Assembly (NCBI GenBank): GCA_033980235.1
Contig: CM067075.1
Location: forward strand, 2,345,148-2,409,147
Direction: 5' to 3'
From: Diadema setosum
Lineage: Eukaryota; Echinodermata; Echinoidea; Diadematoida; Diadematidae
Length of the DNA stretch: 64,000 bases
Positions 9,951 through 21,200 of this stretch are shown piece by piece. Under the pieces are notes generated by a model that searched no databases, was not told the DNA's origin, and was given only the letters and a program-made list of their open reading frames with translations. A program made the position numbers and the translations under genes. How positions within the stretch are numbered: the stretch's first letter is position 1; the number at the start of each line of letters is the position of its first letter.

Positions 9951-12778
9951 TTCAGTTCAGTTCAGTTCAGTTTTTATTTCTGCATTTCAAAATCAATACA
10001 AATCCACAAATCAACAAAATACTTACATAGTCATTTACACAGCTAATATTCGTATCGTTTGGATCTTACATACATTTTTTTTTTTTATTCAAGAACGAAT
10101 ATCATATATGAAAGGAAGCAATAGGAGATGATAAAAATGAAATGCAGGGGACCATCATCATAAGCTAAGCTTGACGAGGAAGATGGCCCCAGGTAAAGAG
10201 GTACATAAGGAAAATCTTGGTAATTGTGCAAAGGGCACAACGAAGAAATACATAAAGAAAATCTTGCCACTCACTGAGTGGGAAGTAATTGTGCGAAGGG
10301 CGTGCGGTGCAGTGCGGTGTGCATTGTGTTGGGATGAATCTTGGTTTGTACGTTGAGTGTTATTTTGTGTATCAGTGTGATGAGGTGATTATTACTTCAG
10401 TTATGGCCGTGAACTCATTGTTTAGGGTGTTTGTTGATCAGGTGGTATGAATATTTATGTGTCAGAAGTATACTGGATTATGAGGGTGTTTTTTAGTTCT
10501 CGTTTGAAAATGTTCAACGACGTACGTTGTTTTAAATTAGGGGGTAAAGAATTCCAAATATCTGGTCCATTGTGCTTTAAAGATTTTTGAGCTAAAATGA
10601 TTCTGGGGTTTTCGAGATGGTAATCGGACGACTGACGTGTTGGATATGAATGAACGGTGAAATTTGGAGTGAAGAAGCCATCAAAAATTTTTGGAAGACA
10701 ATTAAATGTATATTTATACATAAAAACAGCAGTTTGAAAGGTGTGAAGATCCTCAATTTTTAATGTTTTTAGTTGACGAAATAGGGGATCGGATGGGGAT
10801 AAGTAACGGGAATTGGTAATCAAACGTACAGCACGTTTTTGGAGAGTAAGAATTGGATTAATTTTAGTTGAGCCACAGTTTCCCCAAACGATATTGCAGT
10901 ATGTGATATGTGGTAAGATCAATGCATTGTATAGAATGGTCAGGGAATTTTGAGAAATGAAGTTTTTCAGTCGATATAAAATTCCTACAGTTCTTGAGAC
11001 AGACGTGTGGATATTATGAATGTGATCGTTCCAAGTTAAACTCGAGTCAATTGTGATTCCTAAAAATTTAGTAGATTTTACTTCAGTTAAAGATAATCCA
11101 TCAATATTGATATTATAACTGCTGTTAATGTTCTGTGAAGCAGTAGGTTTGAAACGTATAAAATTTGTTTTAGAGACATTAAGGGATAATTTATTACATA
11201 TAAACCATCGGGAGACTTTGTCTATTTCCGTGTTCAGAGTATTAAACAGTGTTTCGAGGTTCTCATGGGAGTAAAAAATATTAGTATCATCCGCAAAAAG
11301 TATAAATTTAAGAGTTTTTGATGTATTTATTATATCGTTAATATATACAAGGAACAGTAGGGGGCCAAGAATTGATCCCTGGGGAACACCATATACAATA
11401 TTAGAATTCGGAGATTTAGATGACTTAAATAGTACATATTGCTTTCTGTTGGATAAATAATCAATAATCCAAGAAAGTGCTAAACCACGAATACCATATC
11501 TTTTTAATTTGTAAATTAATATATCATGATCTATGGTATCAAAAGCTTTTGATAAATCCATGAAAATTTCTATAAAATGTTTTTTATTTGCAAAAGATTC
11601 AGTAATCTTATCTAACAATTGAATTATAGCTAAATCGGTGGAATGGCCCTTTCTAAATCCAAACTGATTAGGTATAAGTAGGTCATTTACATGAAGAAAA
11701 ATGTACAGGCGTTTATGAATAATTTTTTCCAGAATTTTAGAAATACTAGGTAATAACGATATTGGTCTATAATTTGTTAAAAGAGAAGGGTCGTCTTTTC
11801 TTTTGAAAATTGGAACTACTTTCGCAATTTTTAATGAGTTTGGGCATATTCCAGAAGACAGTGAAAGATTGAAAATGTAAGATAAAGGTGTGGTTATTTG
11901 TTTGATGATTTTCTTCAGTATATAAACACTTATTTCATCATGACCACTAGATCTACTTGGCTTTAAGCTGTTAACAATCTCCAGTATTTCTTCCTCATCT
12001 GTTGGGGTAAAGAAAAGGGATTTGTCGCAGTTTGGTGGAAGAAATTCAGTAAAGTTTGAATGAACATGTTTGTTTTTTATTTTTGAAGCTAATTGGGGGC
12101 CAATATTTACGAAGTATGAGTTAAAAGCATCAGATATTTCATCAGGGTTTATGAGTTCTTTGTTGTCATTATAAAAAACGGACGATGTTTCCTTATTATT
12201 TTTACCTGTTATTTCATATATAGTTTCCCATAAGCCATTTACGTTATCCTTTTGATTATCAAACTTATCGGAATAATACATTTTACGAGAAATACGAATC
12301 AAATTACTGAGTATATTTCTATACTTTTTGTAATCTGTAAAATATTTTGTATTGTGGGTAGTAATCGCCAGTTTATACAATTTATTACGGGTTTTTATTG
12401 AATTGATGATTCCCTTTGTAATCCAAGGATGTTTGTTCTTTCTGCGTGTTTTTTTCTTAACTAAAGGAATGTTTTTTTGATAATAATATAAAAGTTTATC
12501 TAAGAAAATATCATAAGCTTTATCGGCGTTATTTTGAAGATACACTTCTTGCCATTCTTCCTTCACTAAATCAAGATTAAGTAATTCAATATTCTCGTCT
12601 GATTCTTTTCTGTACATTATCGGCCTGGGTTTTGAAATACTTTTGACGTTTTCAGAATAACGAAGAATAATGAATATCGGTAAATGATCAGATATATCAT
12701 AATATAAGATACCATTAATGAATTTATTTACAGAAAAGTTATTAGAAAAAATATTATCCAACAAGGTTTTAGATGTTT
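9951..12778 (-). mobile_element. 5'-truncated LINE (CR1/L2/Jockey group), copy 2
   Basis: The 3' end is a short tail seen as four TTCAG units at 9951-9970, read as (CTGAA)n on the - strand. ORF2 lies at 10455-12764. Truncation falls within the endonuclease domain near 12778. It is inside the gene A intron and antisense to it. Its sequence and tail differ from copy 1, so it belongs to a related but separate family. Confidence 0.88.
10455..12764 (-). pseudogene. LINE ORF2: endonuclease end plus reverse transcriptase
   Basis: A 769-codon open frame. The first 40 residues are the tail of the apurinic-like endonuclease (LLDNIFSNN and SDHLPIF). A linker with KHPWITKGI follows. The RT domain has VVPIFKRKD, NYRPISLLPSISKILEKI, FMDLSKAFDTIDHD, GVPQGSILGPLLF and FADDTN (catalytic pair near residue 490). 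The C-terminal part has LPHITYCNIVWG and IWNSLPPNL. The frame has no stops or shifts, so this copy is young. The listed start is only the first base of a possible TTG codon; the true ORF2 start was lost with the 5' truncation. Confidence 0.9.
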
Positions 12779-12839
12779 GGGATATTCATCTCTGTTGAAC
12801 AGAGTACACATGTATCACGTTAGCCAACAGAGTATCACA

Positions 12840-13080
12840 GAAGGTATAAGAACAATAAACAAACAAACAATAAACGTACACATGTACATACAGGTAAACA
12901 ATAAATTGTCAATTTGAAATGAAATAGTGGGTCTTGAGAGGTGTTTTTTGAAAGCATCAATAGAAGATGCTTGTCGAAGAGATCATTTTTGGCAGGCTAT
13001 TCCAAAGTTTTTGGCCCATGTATGAAAAAGCATGATTCCCCAAACTATACTTAATAGAGGAATTAATGAATTAAAATTAG
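12840..13080 (-). mobile_element. Third LINE, 3'-terminal fragment
   Basis: The reverse strand reads SYMGQKLWNSLPKMISS near 12985-13030, the usual end of an RT ORF in CR1/L2-like LINEs (LWNSLP box). Then follow a degenerate C-terminus and a 3' UTR with TTTGTTTGTTTATTG repeats. It lies directly upstream (5' side) of copy 2 and may be the target that copy 2 inserted into. Confidence 0.55.
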
Positions 13081-13140
13081 ATTGAAGAAGTTGCATGCCG
13101 ATGTCAACGCCTCACAACTTTCCCTGTCCTTTGTGCATTT

Positions 13141-13245
13141 AGAAAAAAAAAATATATATATATATTACATATTGCCAATAGTGAAACAGCAATGATACCC
13201 CATTGTTACAACGCAAATTACTAGTGGGATTCACACGTAAAAAAA

Positions 13246-13296
<51 letters not shown>

Positions 13297-13372
13297 CATA
13301 TTGCCAATAGTGAAACAGTAATGATACCCCATTGTTACAACGCAAATTACTAGTGGGATTCACACGTAAAAA

Positions 13373-13414
<42 letters not shown>

Positions 13415-13510
13415 TAGTATATATATATATATATATATTACATATCGCCAATAGTGCAACAGTAATGATACCCCATTGTTACAACGCAAAATACTATTTG
13501 GATTCACCTT
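13141..13510. repeat. Three tandem units with poly(A)/(TA)n spacers
   Basis: Three units of about 115-130 bp. Each has an A run, then a (TA)n run, then about 75 bp of near-identical unique sequence (TTACATATTGCCAATAGTG ... ACTAGTGGGATTCACACG). Unit lengths differ mainly in the A and TA runs. The open frame across it (YIYIY products) is an artefact of the repeat. Confidence 0.85.
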
Positions 13511-14126
13511 TCAAATTTCGAGATTTGCATCGCACTCTAGATTTCCAGATTTTTGTTCGTGTGAACACATATATATATAGTCACACTAGGCCTGATTACT
13601 ATTGTTGCGACTAGCATCACGATGCAAATTTCAAGAAATCTTCCTCTTTCTAAATTTTCGCGATAATTCGCCCCGCGGTGACGGTGTGAACTCTGAAGCA
13701 AAATAATCTCGAGATTTCACACCCAATCATTCAAAGCGCACATCAGCGTGCGCACCGCACCACTGTGACTCACAAGAACAAAAGGACAAAGAGAATCTGC
13801 GCTCTGTGTGCGCCAGTTTGGCACATTTTATTTTTATGAAGATAAGACGAGCCGAAGGTATTGGTATATTCTTATTGTATATATACTCTTCATTCGGTTT
13901 GTAGACAAAAAAAAAAATATATATATATAATTGCAACTTCACATAAAAATGATTTCACATAAAGGGGATGAAACATTTCTATTGTTCGCTTGCTACGGCT
14001 ATATATAGTAAAGATCTATGCTATAAGGACAATTTGAGTTTCATTTAGTAGAATGGGAAAGATGTATAGGATTCTAAACGGTTTCACATACCTCGCTGAA
14101 CAGTTGTGTTGGTCCAAAACACATTT
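13511..14126. other. Intronic stretch without recognised features
   Basis: Contains short TA runs at about 13570 and 13918-13930 and an A run. No coding signal or TIR pair seen. Confidence 0.5.
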
Positions 14127-14813
14127 GTGACCGTGCATCACAAAACCAACAAAAAGTCGCACCCCTTATATTTCATGTGAGGACTCAAAAAAGGTATTTA
14201 GTCTTTCCATATTTTCTGAGAAACTGTTTTTCCTCTTCATTATTCTGAAGCTTGGAATCATAAAATCAATGGGAAACCGAGTTTTTAGCAGTTTTTCTAC
14301 AACCCCTTTTTTTGTTAACTAGTGTAATAAGGTATGTTTTAGAGGCCACTTTTGATTTCTTGGAAATCCTTAGCACACTTATCACTCTCAACTCTATAGC
14401 TTTTCAAAGGATAATGTTACTGCTTTGAAAGTTGGCATTTTAATTAATCACGGACAGAAGCATAAAGCATATAAATAAAGCATGATTTCAGCTCAATCTG
14501 ATAATCACTTCATTGTTGTTGCGACAGTGCTTTACATCCTGAATTTTGTCTTATTCATTGCACAGCTAGCACGGCTTGGTAAAGAATAAGCGCTTGAATC
14601 ATGTGAATGGACCCTGTACTTCAGAGCCTCCTTTCTCAGTGCAAACTTTTTCAGAGCGTGTGCTTTCTTTGCAATGTTTAGATTAGGTTAGGAGAGTGCA
14701 TTTGAATTGAGTTATACATCGTTTTAAAGCTTAGAGTGTGCTCTTTCAGAATTTACCCTCAAATAAAAGTCCATGTCTGGTGACTTTTTGTAGGTTTTGT
14801 GATGCAGGGTCAC
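14127..14813. mobile_element. MITE with GTGACC termini and ATTT TSD
   Basis: The left end reads GTGACCGTGCATCACAAAAC, the right end inverse reads GTGACCCTGCATCACAAAAC, with homology continuing through ACAAAAAGTC. Flanks are ATTT at 14123-14126 and 14814-14817. No protein is encoded. A 4-bp duplication is known for Chapaev-type elements, among others, so the superfamily is open. Confidence 0.75.
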
Positions 14814-15160
14814 ATTTACACATCAGATGAAGATCATCAATTGGCCCCAAAGACCTCCATTAATTTGTAATCAAACATTTCAATGAAATTCAGTGTTTTT
14901 GACGTTAAAGATCTGGCAGCAGCAACCACAGCACTCCTGAAAAACAAATCATTGTTAGAGTTTTGAAAACAGCACTTTAATTTAACACGGATGACATGAG
15001 TCTTGCCTTGTTTGTTTGCTTTTTTTTCACATTGAAAGTTAGAAACACGACAAGGCTAATAAGCCTTATTAAACGTATCCTATAGTTTTGGTTGACAACT
15101 AACTTCAGGTTTCTAACATTTTCGGGTGAGATAATAAGAAAATTCTCATGAAAAATGAAA

Positions 15161-15375
15161 AGGCATGTAATTCCAAGAGGAATTCAACGTTTATTTGATG
15201 AGAATTGGTTTGGGAATGGCCGAGATACCCGAAACAGAGCAATTCTAATAAAAGGCGGGACCTACCTATTATTACGATTGCATTGATTTACTTTGTTTTT
15301 GGATGTTTCAGCCATTCCAAAGCCGATTTTCATCAAATGAACTTTGAATTCCTCTTAGAATGATATGCTCGGTAC
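15161..15375. mobile_element. Foldback MITE-like element
   Basis: Two arms of about 70 bp at 15161-15233 and 15306-15375 are imperfect inverse copies; each contains AAGAGGAATTCAA and ATTTGATGA followed by GGAATGGC. No clear target duplication. Confidence 0.6.
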
Positions 15376-15585
15376 TATTTCACAGATGGTTTCTTGATAT
15401 ATTGCAAAAAGTTATAGAAAAATCCTCATCTCTATCAATATCATAACATTGCTTTAAAGCTCATTTTGAAAGTAAGAATTCATTCCCTATTTCAAAGGAT
15501 AAGATATTTTAATTCTTGTGTAGCAAACGATGAAAATTGCCGAGATCTGAGTGAGACTACAGGATCGGAAATCAATTTCTTCTTC

Positions 15586-16622
15586 GCAAGAATGGAAGGA
15601 ATCCTGGATGATCTTTGATCATACAACAGCATTTTTAGTGTTGATCCAGCAGTGGTACAAGTCACGGGTATAATGGAATAAACATCAGATGGCGCTATTT
15701 CACTATAACTGTCTGTAGTACTAACATAACACTAAATTGGCGAAATCACTTTTTTCTTCCTCTAAATCAAAGTAAAAATGAAACAATTCAACTTTGTTTA
15801 AAACTTCAATATGAATCCAGCAAGGTATGACCACACATATACTAAAACATCCTAACAAAATTAGACTTGGGCTGCTTGACAAATAAAACTTAATTCTTTC
15901 AAAATGTAACAATTTCTCCTATAAACATGACGACCTGCTTGAGTTAAATCCAGACAAAAACATATTGCCTTGTATCACACCCCCTTCGAAATATAACAGC
16001 AAAATGTGTCATCAATACACATATAAACAGAAACCTAACTTATGAACTTTCCTTTTGTATTATGCAGCAAAAAACTTACATACTCTGCTTGTTAACAAAA
16101 CAATATCCAAAACCTCCCAGTAACCCATCTGCTTACTGCATCTTTCCTGTCTTATACATGAGTAATGCAACTAAAATTTTCATTATACTATGCATGTCGA
16201 CAAACAATATCCAAAATCTTGCAGTAATCCGTCTGCTTGCTGCATCTTATGGAATTGGATAAGAGGTTGACAATGTAAAAAAAACAGTTAAAATATCGCT
16301 GACACAAGGCATGTGCTGGTAGACTGATGGGAAATATCGAGACGTTCTAAGGCACGTGTACACAATATATAAGATTGATAACAACCAAGTACATACAGTA
16401 TAACAGTTGGCATAGATATGCAATGGCTAATGTGTGATGAAACGTAAACTATCTGCAAAACAGATGCTACAGAAACAACACTGTAGTCCATGATGTTGAT
16501 GGAAGGCATGTATGTAATATATGTCATGCGTGCCAGAAGGCTCTTTTCTTGTCGGGGCATAGAGACAGTACAGATTGGGAGACTGACACAATTTTTCATA
16601 TGCATGTATAATCAAAAATACA

Positions 16623-16658
<36 letters not shown>

Positions 16659-16702
16659 AAATGCATTTCTACACACGAGACAAGGTATATATGAATCACC
16701 AT
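15586..16702 (-). mobile_element. Probable 3' portion/3' LTR remnant of the decayed gypsy element
   Basis: About 43 bp at 15588-15631 closely match 29573-29615 in the same orientation; both include GATGATCTTTGATCATACAA. The second copy lies just outside a decayed gypsy gag, so the pair may be leftover LTR sequence. In that case 15586-16702 is the 3' part of that element, separated from its body (24515-29615) by the nested Gmr1-like insertion. The stretch also has two diverged copies of a 45-bp segment about 103 bp apart (16100 and 16203) and a (CA)n tract at 16625-16652. Confidence 0.4.
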
Positions 16703-18215
16703 TGTCACATGGGCGGACTCAAATAATGCTCAATCACACTCGTGCCATTCACTTCAATGTACAATTTAATATAAGCATTTGTGGAATATTTACAGGACTG
16801 AAATCAAGGAGTTGTGACCAACATAAAATGCAAAATCAAAATTCTTAGTGAGATAAATTTAATTACAATACTCTTATATTCGACAACCATGTGAACGGGA
16901 CCCTGTCTTGGTCCGGTTCCACCTGTAATTTTGGCGTGACACTTGTTCAGAATAATTATACCAGCTTCACTATCAATTCGTTATCCCTGACTATCCCTGA
17001 CTATCTGCTATCAAGCGCAACACTATTTGGTTCACACCACCGTAGTGCTGATCCGGAGATGACCAGCCTGCACGCACGACGGTTTACCGCGGTTAAAACA
17101 CTTGTCTTCAATTACACTGCTTCCGTTTACATCCGGGTTCTGTGCTAACCCGCAATTATCATGAAGTATATAAATACCAATCTTCGAATTATGTGCACAT
17201 TATTTTCATCTTTTTACCAATTTAACATGACCTTCATCTCTCTACTTCAGCGACACTTCCACGTCGTAACCAATCATATCTACAGGGTGTCATGCACCCG
17301 CCAGGTTCATCGCTCACCTGCGTTGTCCCCAGAGTCACATTAATTGTCAAACTGTTCGCTTCCAGAACATGAACTGATTCGTGGGTGGAGCGTCCTTATA
17401 TGCGAGGTTGCTGTTCCAGCTCCAAAGTGTCGCGAGGGACCCGCGTTCCGTATTCTTTGGCGTCCAAAGTCCTCCCTAGCGAGGGGCGGACCCAGTCGCT
17501 CTGCTGCGAATGCGTCGGCCTGGGAGTAGGCTCGTCCTCGGTCTCGGCGCCATCAATGACCGGTGTAATATAACCAAAATGCCTCTTCTTCTTGGCTACT
17601 GGAAGGCTGCAAAGGCTGTTGGAATACGCCTTCTGGCAGCAAACAAAATCTGAACTCTAATCAGCCAGTACACAGGCTGACGGTAAGGTGGACGGACGGC
17701 TCCTGGCCGCAAACGAAATTGGGCTTAGACACAAAATTATCTTGCCAACTGGCGCCTGAGTGTGGCAGGTTGGTTTCCTGCCATCACGGAGCTAACTCAA
17801 TGTTCTCTCGGTGAAATCAAATGGTGTCTGCCCCGAAAAGATCCAACTCTACTGTTAAATTGCTACTCGACTACGACACTCCTTTTCGAGGCATTTGGAA
17901 TATTTGATACAACTAAAAGGACTTGAACGAAAACACCTATACAGCACTCTCCCGGAACTGGAGCTATTTCCTGTCTTTTCTTTCTACATTAATTGACATG
18001 CAAAAATAAATGAACTCCTCTCGGTCATCGATGGCGCTACGTGTAAAACATTTACACCTGTCTTATCACTTTCTCTCTCTCGCTCTCGCTTTCTCTCTCG
18101 CTCCCTCACTCGCACCCTTTGTCTCGTTATCCCTACCCGTAAACATGTTTGTCTAGTTGAATGACCGATAGGTGATGTACATGAAACAACCTGGAAATGC
18201 ATTTTCAATGTGACA
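16703..18215 (-). repeat. 3' LTR of the Gmr1-like element
   Basis: 1513 bp, TGTCACAT...ATGTGACA ends. The sequence matches 22997-24509 at a constant offset of 6294. A GA-rich tract on the - strand (about 18064-18118) lies near the U3 start. Short open frames inside are identical in both LTRs and have no recognisable product. Confidence 0.95.
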
Positions 18216-18230
18216 TTTCACTCCCCCTTT
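18216..18230 (-). other. Polypurine tract
   Basis: AAAGGGGGAGTGAAA on the - strand, immediately 5' of the 3' LTR. It is the expected plus-strand primer site. Confidence 0.85.
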
Positions 18231-18283
18231 CGAAAAATGCATTTCATAATTAAAAGAAATTACTTATAACACTATCTTTCTCT

Positions 18284-21200
18284 CTACAGCCGGCTTAGTA
18301 GGTCTGCGCCAACATTCTCGCTGCCGCGGATAGCTTCCACACGGAATCTGTAGGGTTGCAAAGCCAGAATCCAACGCATTAGCCTCCCATTTGCAGGGCT
18401 AGCCTTGTTCATGTACACTAGTGGGTGGTGGTCTGTTTCTAGCACAAATTGTCTGCCGTACAAGTATGGTTCGAACTTCTTTACTGCCCAAACTACAGCT
18501 AAGCACTCACGTTCTATGGTTGAGTATGCTTGTTCTCGTCGAAGCAGTTTTCGGCTCGCGTAGGAGACTGGAAATCGTTCGTCTTGGTGTGTTTGGAGGA
18601 GGACTGCTCCTAGTCCAACGTTGGAGGCGTCTGTCCTGAGGATGAAGTCCTGTGACAAATCTGGCAAATGAAGGATAGGGGGGTTAGAGAGTTTTTCCTT
18701 CAGTGTTGTGAAGGCCTGCTCTTGGCTCGTTTCCCATTTTACCTTGTTTGGTTCAGCATTTCTGGTCCTGTCTGTGAGTGGTGCGGCGACGGCGGCGTAG
18801 TTCGGAATGAACTTCCGGTAGTAGTTCGCCATACCTAGAAAGGATCTGAGCTCTCGTTTGGTCTGAGGCTGACTTACCTCTTGGATGGCTTTGAGTTTTT
18901 CAGGGCGGGGTCTTACCTGTCCGTGATCGATCACGTGTCCTAGGAATTCGACGCTTGTCTGTCCGATGAAGCACTTACTTGGTCTAGCAGTGAGCTTTGC
19001 GGCTCGTAGTCGTCTGAAGAGTTCTGTGAGTGTACGTAGGTGTTCTTCCCACGTGGTCGAATAGATGAGGATGTCGTCGATGTAGTTCACCGTTCCTCCG
19101 AGTCGGTCTAGCAGTCTCCTCATCAGTCGACTGAAGGAGGCGGGAGCGTTCACTAAGCCGAAGGGCATCATTGTGAACTGAAAGAGACCATCGGGGGTAA
19201 GAAAAGCGGTTAGTGGTTTGGATTCGGCTGCCATGGGTACCTGCCAGTATCCTTTGCTGAGATCTATTTTGGTGAAGAACTTTGCATGGGCGACTTTTGT
19301 GAAGAGTTCATCTTGATCTGGTATGGGTTCAGCATCAAATACAGTCACTTTATTGAGTTTTCTGAAGTCTACACAAAACCGGTTGCTGCCATCGGGCTTT
19401 TTAACCAGTACTATGGGGGAGGCAATGGGGCTTTCTGATGGCTCAATTACTCCGAGCGATAGCATGGTTTTTACCTCTTCTCTGACTGTGTCTCTAAGAG
19501 AGTGGGGAATGGGATATGGTTTACTCTTCAGGTGTTCATTTCCTTTGAGTTTGATGTGGTGTTCGCCTAACGTGGTTCGACCGGGAAGATCAGACAGGAC
19601 GTCTTTGTACTCGTTGAGGAGTTCGTTGACCTGTTCTTTCTGTGGGGAGGAAAGGGCTGAGTTAATTGAGACATCGTCAAGTGACTCTTTCGCCTGAAAT
19701 GGGAAAGGCTGTAGGAGAGATGTGTTAGTTAGTGGTTGCTGCGTTTCTTCCTCGTCATCATTTTGCTCTTCGCATTCGATCACGGCGGTACAAGCAGCTT
19801 CGGCATCTGAAATAGAGGGAATATCATTTCTAGCATGATACTTTTTCAGAAGATTGATGTGGAACACCTTTGGTTTCCCGTTGAGGTCGATCCTGTAGTC
19901 CATGGAGCTGATTTTGGAGATCACGTCAAAGGGGCCCTTCCATTGTAGAAGGAGCTTATTCCTGTCAGTTGGTAGGAGTAGGAGTACCTTGTCTCCGACT
20001 TGTAGCTCCCTGTGTTTTGCCTTCTGATTGTAGTATTTTGCATACCTGTTTGCTGATTTCTGAAGTTGAGTGTGGGCGTTGCGGCATGTTTCGTCGATCC
20101 TGTTTCGGAGATCAAGTACATAGTGGTAAGTAGACTTGGTCTCACCTGTTTCGGCTTCTCCTGTCCAGAGTTCTCTCAGGATGTCGAGGGGTCCGCGTAC
20201 CTTCCGGCCGTAAAGAAGCTCGAACGGGGAGAACCCCATGCTCTCTTGTGGTGCTTCTCTCACTGCAAATAGAAGGGGAGTAATGTACCTGTCCCAGTCT
20301 TTTGGGTTTTCAGCGCACATACGTTTCAACATTTGTTTTAGAGTGCCATTGAAGCGCTCAACTAGTCCATTCGCGGCAGGGTGATATGGGGATGTAGTGA
20401 AGTGTTTGATGGAGAGTAATTTGCTTACCTCTTTCATGAGATCAGATGTGAACTGAGTCCCTTGATCGGTCAGCATTTCCTTGGGGATTCCGACTCTGGT
20501 GAAGATGCTCACTAGGGCTTCTGCAACTCTTTCTGTCTCGATGCTTGGGAGTGGGATTGCCTCGGGGTACCTAGTAGCAACATCAATAACGGTAAGTATG
20601 TACCTATTTTTCTGGTCAGTCATTGGGTGTATTGGTCCAACTATGTCTACAGCAATGCGTTCGAAGGGGACTTCGATGAGCGGCATCTTTCCGAGGGGGA
20701 CCTTGGTTACACGACCTTTTGATAGTGTACGTTGGCAGACGTCACACGATCTACAGTACCTGGTAATGTCAGAGTTCATACCGGGCCAAAAGAAATTGGT
20801 AAGTATCTTTTCAGTTGTCTTTTTGGTACCTTGATGCCCTCCGAGTATGTTTTCATGGGCTGTTTGCATAACCTGTTTGCGGTATTGTTTTGGTACTACC
20901 ACTTGTGTGATTGTTGTGTCAGGGTCCATTTGGGGAGAGTGGAATGAGCGATACAGTATTCCGTCTTTGTAAAAGAAGGAAGAGAGACCGTTATTGCGAC
21001 TTACCTTCTCTGAACGAGTATCGGCGAGTTCTCGCAGGCTGTGTAATGTTTCATCCTTCTGTTGTGCCTCTTTGAGAGCTGTTGGAGTCACGATGTCTTC
21101 CATTGGGTGTGGGGTTTTGAGGGGACGAAATGGCTTACCGTCTCGTTGAGCCTGGGCTCTCGTCTGTACGGCGCCGACAGGCATTGGTGTAGCCGTCCAG

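Noticed and set aside
13139..13507. A 122-residue open frame with repeated YIYIYI segments
   Set aside because: It is the translation of the tandem poly(A)/(TA)n array and has no protein-like composition.
16891..17148. Open frames inside the left LTR, repeated identically in the right LTR
   Set aside because: They are LTR sequence on the strand opposite to the element and resemble nothing known; duplication is due to the LTRs, not to genes.
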